A DNA stretch of 64,000 nt, taken from positions 310,001 through 374,000 of the forward strand of contig NZ_JAQOUE010000002.1 of assembly GCF_032191465.1 (NCBI RefSeq), given 5' to 3'. The DNA comes from Candidatus Nitronereus thalassa (GTDB lineage Bacteria > Nitrospirota > Nitrospiria > Nitrospirales > UBA8639). The position numbers and the translations under genes are program-made. The notes below the pieces were generated by a model. It had not been told where the DNA came from. It saw only the letters and a program-made list of their open reading frames with translations, and made no database searches. This document shows, piece by piece, positions 1-8,578 of the stretch; position 1 is the first letter of the stretch; the number at the start of each line of letters is the position of its first letter.

Positions 1-190
1 GCTTACCGTTGATCGCATAGGTGGTAAAGCGTTCGCCATTATTCAAATTTGAGACCATCACGAGTTCATACGGAAGGATGCCCGCGGCATCGAGGAGGTC
101 TTCATCGACCGTTAAACTGCCTTCATATTCCAAGCATGCGTCGGTCACCACCGCACGATGAATTTTAGCCCGCAACATCTGACGTAACAT
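1..190 (-). CDS. panD: Aspartate 1-decarboxylase, partial (C-terminus beyond window)
   Basis: The reverse strand from ATG at 190 reads [18 protein letters not shown] and continues in frame to the window edge (63 codons). This is the start of PanD, the pyruvoyl enzyme that makes beta-alanine from aspartate for pantothenate and coenzyme A. The self-cleavage site is visible as Gly-Ser in YEGSLTVD near residues 24-25, followed by the conserved ILPYE segment. The stop of gatC lies 18 nt upstream, so the two are probably co-transcribed, gatC first. Only the N-terminal half is present because the window ends; nothing suggests a broken gene. Confidence 0.93.
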   Translation of the reverse strand, partial: MLRQMLRAKIHRAVVTDACLEYEGSLTVDEDLLDAAGILPYELVMVSNLNNGERFTTYAINGK

Positions 191-208
191 TCGTCTATTC
201 CTTCTCGT

Positions 209-502
209 TCAACGATCGCTAATAATTTTTGGCACTTGAAACAACCCATCCTTCGCAGCAGGAGCATTCCCCACGGACTTGTCTTGGGGCAAGGATTCGC
301 GCACCTCGTCGTCTCTCAACACATTGGCCTGACTCACGACGGAGGCCATCGGGCTTACCCCATTGGTGTCTACCTGATTGAGTTCTTCCATATAGGTCAA
401 AATACTGCTGAGATGTTGACTCAATTGATCCTTTTCCCCCTCGCTCACTTGAATCCGTGCGAGATCAGCCACATATTCTACTTCCTGTTGACTAAGTTTC
501 AT
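209..502 (-). CDS. gatC: Asp/Glu-tRNA amidotransferase subunit C
   Basis: 97 residues, the usual GatC length. It starts MKLSQQEVEYVADLARI and has the family pattern of an N-terminal helix pair, the LNQVDTNGV segment and a C-terminal DGLFQVPKII motif. GatC stabilises the GatAB amidotransferase that converts misacylated Glu-tRNA(Gln) or Asp-tRNA(Asn). An AAGG-type ribosome binding site precedes the ATG on the reverse strand. Neither gatA nor gatB is adjacent; the downstream neighbour is panD. No separate promoter or terminator is obvious in the roughly 230 nt between this gene and radC. Confidence 0.95.
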   Translation of the reverse strand: MKLSQQEVEYVADLARIQVSEGEKDQLSQHLSSILTYMEELNQVDTNGVSPMASVVSQANVLRDDEVRESLPQDKSVGNAPAAKDGLFQVPKIISDR

Positions 503-730
503 TAGTCACCTTCTTCCCTTCAGGCTTTCGTTCAACCCAGTTGAGCCTTCGAAACCTCAGTAGTGTGGGTATTTGACCATGAATATATAGAAAAGGGCAA
601 CGATTTGAAAAGCCGCACTTGTAGCATGAAGCCCGAGCTAAAATCTACTAAAACGGCCCCCAGTCTCATTGCTCCTTATTCATCAGAATTCGTTGGTCAC
701 GATAACTCTGGCCTTTTCAGGTCAGAATTT

Positions 731-1423
731 TTACGCTATCCATCCTTCATCCGCAAAAGACACAAATCGCCCATCACCAATAACGACGTGGTCCAGAACT
801 TGAATCCCCAGGATGTTTCCAGCTTCCTGGAGACGTCGGGTAAGGATTCGATCCTCGCTACTCGGCGAGGGGTCCCCGCTGGGGTGATTGTGAAGAAAAA
901 TGACTGCCGCGGCTGATTCACGTACGGCTTCGTTGAAGACCTCTCGGGGATGCACGAGACTGGTGGTGAGACTGCCTTCCGACACTGTCAGATCCCGAAT
1001 CACGGCATGTTTGGCATCCAATAAAATCACCTTAAATACTTCGTGCCGCAGGTCACGAACCAGGGGATAGTAATGTTGAAACACGATTTGGCTATTCGCG
1101 ATCTTGGTTCCGGTCGTCAGTGGGGTAGAAAGCACCCGCTTACCTAACTCAATTGCTGCTTTTATTTGTGCGGCCTTAGCCGGACCAATCCCTGGAACCG
1201 CACAGAGCTCTTCGAGGGAACGATTGGCTAATCCCTGCAATCCTTCCAAATGGTGAAGGAGATCCATTGCCACCTGGACCGCTGAAAAATCTTGCCGACC
1301 CACGCGAAGAAGAATTGCCAGCAACTGCGCATCCGATAAACTTGCCGGGCCTGCCTCTAATAAACGTTCACGAGGCCGTTCAGATTTCGGCCAATGCGCA
1401 ATGCCCCTAGACTTCTGATTCAT
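731..1423 (-). CDS. radC: RadC family JAB/MPN-domain protein
   Basis: About 230 residues. The N-terminal part (WPKSERPRERLLEAGPASLSD) and a helix-hairpin-helix segment (LCAVPGIGPAKAAQIKAA, about residues 75-95) are followed by the MPN domain with the metal-binding motif HNHPSGDPSPSSED (about 177-190). Known RadC proteins have this layout; the biochemical role is unsettled despite the historical DNA-repair name. The frame opens with TTG at 1426 directly before ATG at 1423; I prefer the ATG, which has GAGG about 9 nt upstream, although the TTG would also fit the site. It is read away from rsmD. Confidence 0.93.
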   Translation of the reverse strand: MNQKSRGIAHWPKSERPRERLLEAGPASLSDAQLLAILLRVGRQDFSAVQVAMDLLHHLEGLQGLANRSLEELCAVPGIGPAKAAQIKAAIELGKRVLSTPLTTGTKIANSQIVFQHYYPLVRDLRHEVFKVILLDAKHAVIRDLTVSEGSLTTSLVHPREVFNEAVRESAAAVIFLHNHPSGDPSPSSEDRILTRRLQEAGNILGIQVLDHVVIGDGRFVSFADEGWIA

Positions 1424-1660
1424 CAAGAAAGACCTCGCCAGTTAGGTATCCTCGAATCTTTCGCCTCAGTAATACTTGTGACCTTTCGGGGTATAAAAAT
1501 ATCAGAGACAAAAGTCCACAAACAAACACTTGGTCCCAACAAACCTCGCCTCACTACAAGTAGGTTTTAATACGTAATTTATTCCACCTCACGCAGGCTC
1601 TCCCTTCTTGCTGCTGTTCAAAATGGTGTGCTAAGGTTTTTCCCTTGTGGGAAAACCCGA

Positions 1661-2251
1661 ATGACCATGCGCGTAGTGGCGGGATTTCAGAAAGGGAGGC
1701 GACTGAAACAGCCCACAGGCCGCGGCCTTCGCCCGACCTCGGCACGGGTCAAAGAGGCATTATTTTCCATCATTGCCGAACGCCTTACCAACGCCAATGT
1801 TTTAGATTTGTATGCTGGAACAGGCGCCCTTGGGCTGGAAGCCCTAAGTCGAGGAGCACGAAAGGTTATCTTTGTAGAAAACCAGCCAACCTCGATTCAA
1901 ATTCTTCGCGAAAACATTGCTCTTTGTGAACTCATGCATAACAGCACAATTATTGACCAGGATGTCACGGAATATTTAAGCGCTGATTTTCCCCGGCGGG
2001 ATGACCATCCATTTGATTTGGTGTTTGCTGACCCACCTTATGAAGTCTCGGATTTAGAACCGCTCCTCAAGAAACTTGATACCTGTGACAAATTGGCTTC
2101 CCACGGATTAGTCGTGGTGGAACATTTTAAAAAGACATCCCTTCCAGTAACCACCGGACGTCTCCATCAAACCCGACAAGCTCGGTATGGCGATACGATA
2201 TTGACGTTTTACAAGCTCTTCTTGCCATTGAAAGATGATTCATGCGGATAG
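1661..2251 (+). CDS. rsmD: 16S rRNA (guanine-966-N2) methyltransferase RsmD
   Basis: 196 residues from the ATG at 1661; a second ATG at 1667 begins the conserved MRVVAGFQKGRRL, and a GTG at 1628 would add an unconserved stretch. The protein has the SAM-binding motif VLDLYAGTGALGLEALSRGA, the acidic FVENQ loop and the catalytic motif FADPPY, the pattern of RsmD, which methylates G966 of 16S rRNA. The stop overlaps the start of coaD by 10 nt, the widespread rsmD-coaD pairing that implies translational coupling. No clear Shine-Dalgarno precedes either ATG, so the exact start is uncertain. Confidence 0.93.
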   Translation: MTMRVVAGFQKGRRLKQPTGRGLRPTSARVKEALFSIIAERLTNANVLDLYAGTGALGLEALSRGARKVIFVENQPTSIQILRENIALCELMHNSTIIDQDVTEYLSADFPRRDDHPFDLVFADPPYEVSDLEPLLKKLDTCDKLASHGLVVVEHFKKTSLPVTTGRLHQTRQARYGDTILTFYKLFLPLKDDSCG

Positions 2252-2727
2252 GCGTCTACCCTGGCACCTTTGATCCCATAACACGGGGACACACGGACAT
2301 TGTGGCCCGTAGTCTCCATTTATTCGATCGTCTCTTTTTGGCGGTCGCCCCTAACCCTCGAAAAGAACCTTTGCTTTCCATCGCCCATCGAGTTGAATTA
2401 GCCAAAATCGCCACGAAAGAGTTTCCCCATGTGGAAGTGGAGCCCTTCGATGGACTTTTGGTGAAATATGTCCGGGATCGTGGTGCCCATGCAATTATTC
2501 GTGGACTACGTGCCTTGTCAGATTTCGAGCATGAATTTCAAATGGCGTTACTCAACCGAAAAATTGACGAGCAGTTGGAAACCGTATTTCTCATGCCGAG
2601 TGAAGAATTTTCATATCTGACTTCCAGCATTGTAAAAGAACTCGCGATGTTTGGTGGCCCGTTGGAAGATTTTGTCCATCCTGAAGTGGCCAACAAACTT
2701 CGGCAATGTTATACCAAACACCCATGA
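2242..2727 (+). CDS. coaD: Phosphopantetheine adenylyltransferase
   Basis: 161 residues, standard length. The nucleotidyltransferase signature GTFDPITRGHTDI is at residues 9-21, with RGLRALSDFEHEFQMA around 90-105 and YLTSSIVKEL near 126-135, all diagnostic of CoaD. It catalyses the penultimate step of coenzyme A synthesis, adenylation of 4'-phosphopantetheine. The gene overlaps rsmD upstream, and its TGA overlaps the next ATG (ATGA), so rsmD, coaD and the aminotransferase form one tightly coupled operon. With panD at the window start this gives two CoA-pathway genes within 3 kb, in different transcription units. Confidence 0.97.
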   Translation: MRIGVYPGTFDPITRGHTDIVARSLHLFDRLFLAVAPNPRKEPLLSIAHRVELAKIATKEFPHVEVEPFDGLLVKYVRDRGAHAIIRGLRALSDFEHEFQMALLNRKIDEQLETVFLMPSEEFSYLTSSIVKELAMFGGPLEDFVHPEVANKLRQCYTKHP

Positions 2728-3920
2728 CGACACTTTCCTCTCGCTCCACTCGCATTGTTCCCTCGCCGACCTTAAGCATTACGGCGAAAGCCAAGGCCAT
2801 GGCAGCCCAAGGGATTGATGTCATTGATTTCTCTGCAGGCGAACCCGCTCAAACCACCCCGAACTTTATTCGAGAAGCCGCGATCGCCGCCATTCAATCA
2901 GGATTTACCCGATACACCCCAGTGCCTGGCACGGATGAACTCCGCCAAGCCATCATCGAAAAATTTCAACGCGACCAGGGAGTTACCTACGATAAATCTC
3001 AGATTTTGGTGTCCTGTGGTGCCAAACATTCCCTGTATAACCTTTTTCAGGCGCTACTGGATCACGGAGATGAAGTCATAGTTCCCGCGCCATATTGGGT
3101 GTCGTATCCCGATCAGATTCGCTTGGCGGATGGCACACCCGTCATTTTAGAAACTCGGGAAACGGACAACTATGCCATTGATCCATCAGCCCTGGAATCC
3201 TGCATTACTCCACGGACGAAAGCCGTGGTGTTAAACAGTCCATGCAACCCTACCGGAGCAATCTATTCTCGAAACACGCTTGCACAAGTAGCCACGATCG
3301 CGAAGAAGTACAAGTTGTTGGTGATCTCCGATGAAATTTACGAGAAGTTAATATTTGGAGACCCTCCCTTTCTCAGCATCGTGTCCGTGGACCCGGAGAT
3401 TGTTCCGCAGACGATACTGGTGAATGGCATGTCCAAATCTTACGCAATGACAGGGTGGCGTATCGGATATGCCGCCGGACCCAAAGACCTGATGGCGGCC
3501 ATGTCCAATATTCAAGGCCAAAGCACCTCGAATCCTACCTCCATCGCCCAAAAGGCCTCTGTGGCCGCGCTTCAGGGGGGAAACGACTTCTTTAAAGAAA
3601 TGGTTCAGGACCTTCGCCCCAAACGCGATCTGATGGTAGCTGAGCTCAACGCGATTCCCGGCGTCACCTGCCCCATCCCCTCAGGTGCTTTTTATGCTTA
3701 CCCAAACATCTCGGGAATTCTGGGCCGTCGCTACACGAAAGGCACCATTACTACCTCTGCGGATTTAGCTGCTTATCTGTTGGAAGAAGCCCAGATCGCC
3801 AGCGTTCCTGGTGAACCTTTTGGAAGCCCCTCTCACCTTCGAATGTCCTACACACCAACCATGGAAACCATCCAACGGGGCATGGCACGATTTCAGTCCG
3901 CCATTCAATCCCTTTCCTAA
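2724..3920 (+). CDS. Class I pyridoxal-phosphate aminotransferase (aspartate/prephenate type)
   Basis: 398 residues from the ATG at 2724, whose ATGA overlaps the coaD stop. An in-frame ATG at 2706 lies inside coaD and is less likely. Class I fold-type I features are clear: the IDFSAGEPAQTTP N-terminus, the NSPCNPTGA substrate/PLP loop, SDEIYEKL, the Schiff-base lysine in NGMSKSYAMTGWRIGY and a C-terminal LRMSY arginine. The sequence looks like subgroup Ib aspartate aminotransferases, several of which also use prephenate; substrate choice cannot be read from sequence alone. It is the last gene of the rsmD-coaD operon. Confidence 0.93.
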   Translation: MTTLSSRSTRIVPSPTLSITAKAKAMAAQGIDVIDFSAGEPAQTTPNFIREAAIAAIQSGFTRYTPVPGTDELRQAIIEKFQRDQGVTYDKSQILVSCGAKHSLYNLFQALLDHGDEVIVPAPYWVSYPDQIRLADGTPVILETRETDNYAIDPSALESCITPRTKAVVLNSPCNPTGAIYSRNTLAQVATIAKKYKLLVISDEIYEKLIFGDPPFLSIVSVDPEIVPQTILVNGMSKSYAMTGWRIGYAAGPKDLMAAMSNIQGQSTSNPTSIAQKASVAALQGGNDFFKEMVQDLRPKRDLMVAELNAIPGVTCPIPSGAFYAYPNISGILGRRYTKGTITTSADLAAYLLEEAQIASVPGEPFGSPSHLRMSYTPTMETIQRGMARFQSAIQSLS

Positions 3921-4002
3921 GATCAGGACTTGCCTTGACTTCCTGAATTTTGGTGTTATTGAACTATGCCATTACTGTTGATTCCCCAAGGAGGAGAACC
4001 CC

Positions 4003-4470
4003 GTGCCTATTTATGAATATCAATGCGAAACGTGCGACCATAAATTTGAAGTCCAACAAAAATTTTCTGACCCCCTCGTTGATGCTTGCATCAAATGTGG
4101 AAAAAGTGTCAGAAAATTGATCTCCGCACCTGGCATTGTGTTTAAAGGCACCGGTTGGTACGTAACGGATTACTCTAATAAACTGAAAGATCCTAATTTA
4201 TCGAAGCCAAGCTCTTCAGCAGACGGCAAACAAGACAGCGGCACGACAGGCTCCCAAAGCGAAAGTGGCAGCGGAGATACTAGCTCCTCCAGCACGAAAA
4301 CCGACAACAGTTCAACAACATCTTCTTCCTCAGATAGCTCATCCTCGGCGGGGAGTCCTCCCTCCACCTCCGGGTCGGCATCGTCTTCGGGGTCATCATC
4401 GGGATCACCTACAAAATCAACGGCTTCCACTCCAAAACCCAAAGCTTCCTCGTCTAGTTCCAAGAACTAG
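4003..4470 (+). CDS. FmdB-family zinc ribbon protein with Ser-rich tail
   Basis: 155 residues starting with GTG, preceded by a near-perfect AAGGAGG site. Residues 1-45 are a typical FmdB/CxxC zinc ribbon (MPIYEYQCETCDHKFE, then CIKCGKSVRKLISAPG), followed by the FKGTGWYVTDY motif common in this family. From about residue 65 to the end the protein is low complexity, dominated by Ser, Thr, Gly and Pro with a few Lys, and probably disordered. The domain has been proposed to be regulatory, but its role is not known. It is read convergently towards the SGNH hydrolase only 18 nt away. Confidence 0.88.
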   Translation: MPIYEYQCETCDHKFEVQQKFSDPLVDACIKCGKSVRKLISAPGIVFKGTGWYVTDYSNKLKDPNLSKPSSSADGKQDSGTTGSQSESGSGDTSSSSTKTDNSSTTSSSSDSSSSAGSPPSTSGSASSSGSSSGSPTKSTASTPKPKASSSSSKN

Positions 4471-4488
4471 GGGATTCACTTCGCGGGC

Positions 4489-5166
4489 TCAACCTTCAGA
4501 AAGAATGTCTCCAAAGGGTATCGCCAGAAGGTGACGCCAAACTAATCGAGCAAACGCTTCATAGCCTGCCGTATTTAAATGCAGGCCATCACTTGAGTAC
4601 CGAGAAGCCAGCAGTTGATCTGAACCTTCAACAGTTTCTGAAAAGAGGTCCAGGCATGGGATCGTCAGTGCCCGACACATCTCAACGATCTGACGATTTA
4701 ATACTAATCTTTGATCAATATGGAATTTCAACCAAGGGGGAATCGAGGGCTTAGAACCACTTTTATGGAGACCTCCTGGATCACCCTCTCCAGTTTCCAC
4801 ACGAATCGACGGCACCGTCACTCCCACAGGCTGGATTCCGGCTTCAATTGACAATTGATACAGTTGTTCAAGATTTTGGGAAATCCGCCCAGGACTCACC
4901 CCCAGACCTAGATCGTTTGTCCCACCTAAAATGACGGTCACTTGAGGCCTACGAGTGACCACATCCCGAGAAAAACGTTTTACCATGTCGTCCGTGACCT
5001 CTCCGCAAATGCCCGTCACCACAATCTGCGCCCGAGTGGCCACCCATTTTTGGAGAAAATCGCCATAGGGAGTATCTTCTTCCTGATGATCAACATAAGG
5101 GTTCCTCTGATAACCAGCGGTCAAACTATCTCCAAAGCAGACCAAATAAGGATCGTATAACTCCAT
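4489..5166 (-). CDS. SGNH/GDSL hydrolase
   Basis: 225 residues. The four SGNH blocks are present: FGDSLTAG (nucleophile Ser, about residues 11-18), the glycine of TGICGEVTDD, GGTNDLG (about 81-87) and DGLHLN with the catalytic Asp and His near the C-terminus. This is an esterase/lipase-like or thioesterase-like enzyme of the TesA/Arylesterase type. There is no signal peptide, so it is probably cytoplasmic. GAAAGG stands about 9 nt before the ATG. The substrate cannot be inferred; neighbours give no hint. Confidence 0.9.
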   Translation of the reverse strand: MELYDPYLVCFGDSLTAGYQRNPYVDHQEEDTPYGDFLQKWVATRAQIVVTGICGEVTDDMVKRFSRDVVTRRPQVTVILGGTNDLGLGVSPGRISQNLEQLYQLSIEAGIQPVGVTVPSIRVETGEGDPGGLHKSGSKPSIPPWLKFHIDQRLVLNRQIVEMCRALTIPCLDLFSETVEGSDQLLASRYSSDGLHLNTAGYEAFARLVWRHLLAIPFGDILSEG

Positions 5167-5291
5167 ACATCAAGCCTTTCGTTCTCTTGGGGAAATTCAA
5201 TATTCCATAAATTGTATGCGCCCAGCTTTAATTTGTTTATCCTGTATAATAGGCCATGATACATCACAACCTAGAAGCTCTCATGGCGCCC

Positions 5292-5320
5292 TTGACACGG
5301 CAGCATGGAGTGAATAATCT
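5292..5320 (+). promoter_or_regulatory. Sigma-70-type promoter for ompH
   Basis: TTGACA (5292-5297) and TAATCT (5315-5320) are separated by exactly 17 nt. The -35 box is a perfect consensus match and the -10 box matches at 4 of 6 positions. The predicted start near 5327 would give a leader of about 105 nt before the ompH ATG. A separate TATAAT at 5245-5250 lacks a convincing -35 partner. Confidence 0.6.
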
Positions 5321-5431
5321 CGTGAGCTTATTGTTTTCTGCTAGATGTACAGTGCTTCAGTAGTGAAAACATCCCCTACCATTTGAGAAACCTGACGTTT
5401 ATTGATTAGCCCTGATAAGGAGGCCTTTGTC

Positions 5432-6007
5432 ATGCCAAGAGGACGTGAACTGATTACCAACATTATGCCGCAACAAACAGCTATTCTACTTCTGACCATT
5501 TTTATGGTCGGTGTAGGGTTTGGCTTCCCGCAGGCTTTTGCTGCGAGCGATTTTAAAGTGGGAATCGTGGACCCACAAGCCGTGATTGAAAAGTCTAAAT
5601 CCGGCAAACGGGCCTTGGAAACCTTAAAAGAACATGCCACCGTTCGGCAAAAGCTCCTCGGTTCTGATGAGGAAGAACTCAAAGCCCTACAGGAAGAACT
5701 CCAAAACACCAAAGGGCTTAGTGAAGCTGACACGAAAGCCAAACAGGGACTCTTCCAAAGAAAACTGCAGGAATACCAAAAGCGGGGTCAAGAGTTTCAA
5801 CAAGAACTCGCTCAAAAACAACGATCTATGGTCTCTGACTATATGGGAAAGATCGAAGCGGCCACCAAGGCCGTAGCTGACCGCCATGGATTTTCTCTCG
5901 TCATCGACAAAGGGAGCGAATCTACATTGAAAATAGTGCTTTACAGCCGGAATGGACTCGACATCACCAATGAAGTTGTCAAGGAATTTGATAAGAAGTT
6001 CCCCTAA
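5432..6007 (+). CDS. OmpH/Skp-family periplasmic chaperone
   Basis: 191 residues from the ATG at 5432, chosen because AAGGAGG (5417-5423) stands 8 nt upstream; the open frame extends back to a TTG at 5402. An N-terminal hydrophobic segment (QTAILLLTIFMVGVGFGFPQAFA) is a signal peptide. The mature part starts FKVGIVDPQAVIEKSKSGKRALE, then has a long charged coiled coil and ends in GFSLVIDKGSE...ITNEVVKEFDKKFP, the standard Skp/OmpH layout. Skp trimers hold unfolded outer membrane proteins in the periplasm. The usual neighbours bamA and lpxD are not here; the gene stands alone. Confidence 0.9.
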   Translation: MPRGRELITNIMPQQTAILLLTIFMVGVGFGFPQAFAASDFKVGIVDPQAVIEKSKSGKRALETLKEHATVRQKLLGSDEEELKALQEELQNTKGLSEADTKAKQGLFQRKLQEYQKRGQEFQQELAQKQRSMVSDYMGKIEAATKAVADRHGFSLVIDKGSESTLKIVLYSRNGLDITNEVVKEFDKKFP

Positions 6008-6067
6008 GATAACAATCGGTTTATCAATGCCTGGCCGTCTAGGAAAATTTCCCTCATAGCTTGCCAT

Positions 6068-6451
6068 TTATAGAGAGTTAGGGCCTGGCTCAACGGGAAA
6101 TCCCGCCTGACGCCAGGCCTTGATGCCTCCTTCCATCGAAGCCACTCGAGTATAACCCATTTCCATAAGATTCATGGCCGCCAAAACCGAACGATACCCT
6201 CCCCCGCAATACAACACAATTTTGGCATTTTTATCAGGAATCAGGGTCTCAATATCGCGCTCCAAAATTCCTCTTCCCAAATGTACAGCCCCCTGGGCAT
6301 GGTCAATCATCCATTCATGATCTTCCCGTACATCAAGAAAATGAAATGGCTCGTGACGATCCTGCCAATCCTTCACCTCTCTAACACGACATTCGGAAAC
6401 ACGCGAACGAATTTTTTCGACTAATCGTTCAAATCCTGGATTATGGGTCAC
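6068..6451 (-). CDS. Rhodanese-domain protein
   Basis: 127 residues from a GTG at 6451. I chose this start because a perfect AAGGAGG (6459-6465 on the reverse strand) sits 7 nt before it, while the longer frame to 6493 has no such site and starts inside that leader. The rhodanese fold is shown by FLDVREDHEWMIDHAQGAVHLGRG, the active-site loop YCGGGYRS with the catalytic Cys, and the closing MEGGIKAWRQAGFPVE. It probably moves sulfur or acts as a sulfurtransferase-like carrier in the cytoplasm. Single-domain form; substrate unknown. Confidence 0.88.
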   Translation of the reverse strand: MTHNPGFERLVEKIRSRVSECRVREVKDWQDRHEPFHFLDVREDHEWMIDHAQGAVHLGRGILERDIETLIPDKNAKIVLYCGGGYRSVLAAMNLMEMGYTRVASMEGGIKAWRQAGFPVEPGPNSL

Positions 6452-7418
6452 GAACAATCCTCCTTTTTCTCGCATCTCAGCCGAACACAGCACCCAACAA
6501 GACCAACAATCTCATACGCTCCCTCCGAAAAACTCCTCTCTTCATTTGAATACTCCAATGCACCACCGCTCCAAATAGTTGAAAAAACACATGAATTTAC
6601 GCTTTTTCCACCACGACAAAGGACGCAATTTTGTAACCCAGGGCAGATATAAGGCGGCCATTTACACCTTCGACCAGATTACTCTCTGTTAAAACACCCC
6701 AAGTTATTGGAAATAATCAACATTCCATTAGACTAACCACATCAAAATAGAAGCCTCTCTATCTTTTTATAATTTCATTATGATAATCTACGTTTTTTTG
6801 CGTTGTTCCTACGAAAAAAATAAACCCCCGTATTTCTGGTACATTGAAAAATTAGGACCCGGTGCCCAAAGGGTAAAGTAAGCGCAAAATCCTAGTTACA
6901 GATTGTGGCTGTGATATAAGTAATAGTTTTAAGTTCTTCTTAATTGTAGAAAATCGCCACAACAAAACGCGGTTTTCCCTCTGGACCTTATCTTTACCTA
7001 AATGACGTATGGACAATAATGAATAATTTATGGGAAATGCTTAGTCCCTCACAATCAGCTAAGGCCCAATAAAAAATTTTCCTAATGGGGTGCTCAGAAT
7101 TTATTTTCAAAACGCCGTAGTCACTAAAAGTATCAATATTGAACATTAGTTTTTTGATCAGGTCGTTTATTTTGCCAGGGAATATATTTCCAATTGTAAA
7201 AAAGCACAGGAGACAGGTTACAATAGCTTAGGTAGGATTGGTTTCAACAGTATTTGAGAAATACATCAAGTTAGAAAGACAATCTACCTTTCATGAAGGA
7301 AAATGTGATATATGACTTCCTCACATTTACGAATAAATATTAAATTTTTAACCGCATGAATTAATGTTAGATAGAATAATAGGCAATAATTAGGGAAAAA
7401 TTCCAAGAGGTTATTCAA
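6452..7418. other. AT-rich intergenic stretch, no gene seen
   Basis: About 970 nt with visibly lower G+C than its flanks and no frame with coding character. The only structure I could pick out is an 8-bp inverted repeat, AAATGTGA (7301-7308) and TCACATTT (7321-7328), about 90 nt before the next gene, which could be an operator or hairpin. Confidence 0.5.
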
Positions 7419-7922
7419 ATGGCAAAAGGCAAAAATTCTATAAACGTTCGTGGAACAATGGAGCCTTTAAGTGCGTGGAAACGTCATAAGGCCCTGCAGG
7501 AACTGGCTCGCTTTATGGGGCAGGAGGGCCGAGACCATCTCACCCAACTAGAATATGACCTTGCCGAAGAGAAGACCTATTCGGTTCAATTTTTTGTTCG
7601 ACATTGGGGGTCATGGACCCGTGCAGTCCAAAAAGCCAGGGAGTTGGTTGACCAACAAGATACGCCGGAACCCGAAACTTCTCCGTTTGCCGGATGGGTT
7701 GCCTGCCTCTGCGGGAAGGCCTGCCATTGTGAAAAACGTTTCTGGAGTCCTGACCGTCGCCGAATTCGGATGTGTGATGCCTGTCGATCCTGGTCGGACA
7801 AATTATCTGTCGATGATCAGTTTTTCTATTTAACGGATGATACTGTCCTTAATACTCGCGTTAGAAGCACAACCAAACAAGGGCGGCCTAGAAAGAGTGA
7901 AGTCGAAGTCAGCGCCAAGTAA
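7419..7922 (+). CDS. Putative DNA-binding protein: HNH-repeat-like region, Cys cluster, AT-hook-like tail
   Basis: 167 residues, not a family I can name with certainty. Residues about 22-75 (KALQELARFMG...YDLAEEK...FFVRHWGSWTRAVQKA) follow the pattern of the homing-endonuclease-associated repeat: a helix, a conserved Tyr-Asp, then HWGSWxxAV. Residues about 94-122 carry six Cys and one His (CLCGKACHCEKRFW, then MCDACRSW), suggesting a zinc-binding site. The tail has GRPRKSE, resembling an AT-hook. No nuclease active site is visible, so binding rather than cutting is the better guess. It lies alone in an AT-rich gap, which may indicate acquisition. Function unknown. Confidence 0.6.
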   Translation: MAKGKNSINVRGTMEPLSAWKRHKALQELARFMGQEGRDHLTQLEYDLAEEKTYSVQFFVRHWGSWTRAVQKARELVDQQDTPEPETSPFAGWVACLCGKACHCEKRFWSPDRRRIRMCDACRSWSDKLSVDDQFFYLTDDTVLNTRVRSTTKQGRPRKSEVEVSAK

Positions 7923-8578
7923 GGGGGATTGTCAAAAGAATTTCTGACTTTCAAATTCTCCGACACAAGTTAAGTGGGCTATGACCAATTTGTGGGAATG
8001 ATTTTGTTCTTACTTTCTCTTGGTACACCCAGAAAAAGCAGAGGACTTCCTTCATTTTCCTTATGTCCGATTGATTCAAAAAATCCATTTTATTACAAAG
8101 AGAGGACCCCTTAACCTCAATGGGAAGGGGCTTTCTCTTTTTATACTGATAATGTTCGCCAAAAAAATTTCAAAGAACCTTGTCCGAAAATACTTTCCCT
8201 TCTCCTCTTCACCTATATTGAAGAGTTACTAACCATCCTCTCTAAACGAAACCACACAATTATTTTCTACCAACTCTTTAAATACCAAGTACTGGCTGAT
8301 TTCCCCTCTTTGTTTCTCAGTGAAAAATTTTACCTACCGAAGAATTCCATTTTCCTGGCAAGTTCTAAGGTTATTTTTCATAGGGCCGTTTAGCTCTATT
8401 CATGCGTATATAATACATCTGGAAGATCCCCTATAAAAGCCGCTAGGCTTACAGAGCTGCGAACCTTGTAAATTCAATAGGTTGTCGATCTTGTTCGGCC
8501 TCATAACTCTAGGCAAACGGGATTGGTTGGAAAAAAACAGTTTCCAAAATATTTAATCTTAGGGGAAAATACATTAGC
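7923..8578. other. Intergenic stretch before the large kinase
   Basis: About 650 nt. It holds the terminator-like hairpin listed separately at 8097-8142. The rest is AT-rich with no convincing gene; a 70-codon frame at 8020-8232 runs through the hairpin and looks non-coding. The kinase promoter must lie here, but I could not fix it. Confidence 0.45.
8097..8142 (+). terminator. Rho-independent terminator-like hairpin
   Basis: AAAGAGA plus CCCCTT (8097-8112) pair with AAGGGG plus TCTCTTT (8125-8140), a stem of 7 and 6 bp with a 3-nt internal mismatch, ending in a run of T. It would end transcription from the gene at 7419-7922, about 175 nt upstream. Confidence 0.55.

Noticed and set aside
8020-8232. 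70-codon forward frame before the kinase
   Set aside because: It passes through a terminator-like hairpin, is Lys/Phe-rich as expected from AT-rich non-coding DNA, and matches nothing known.
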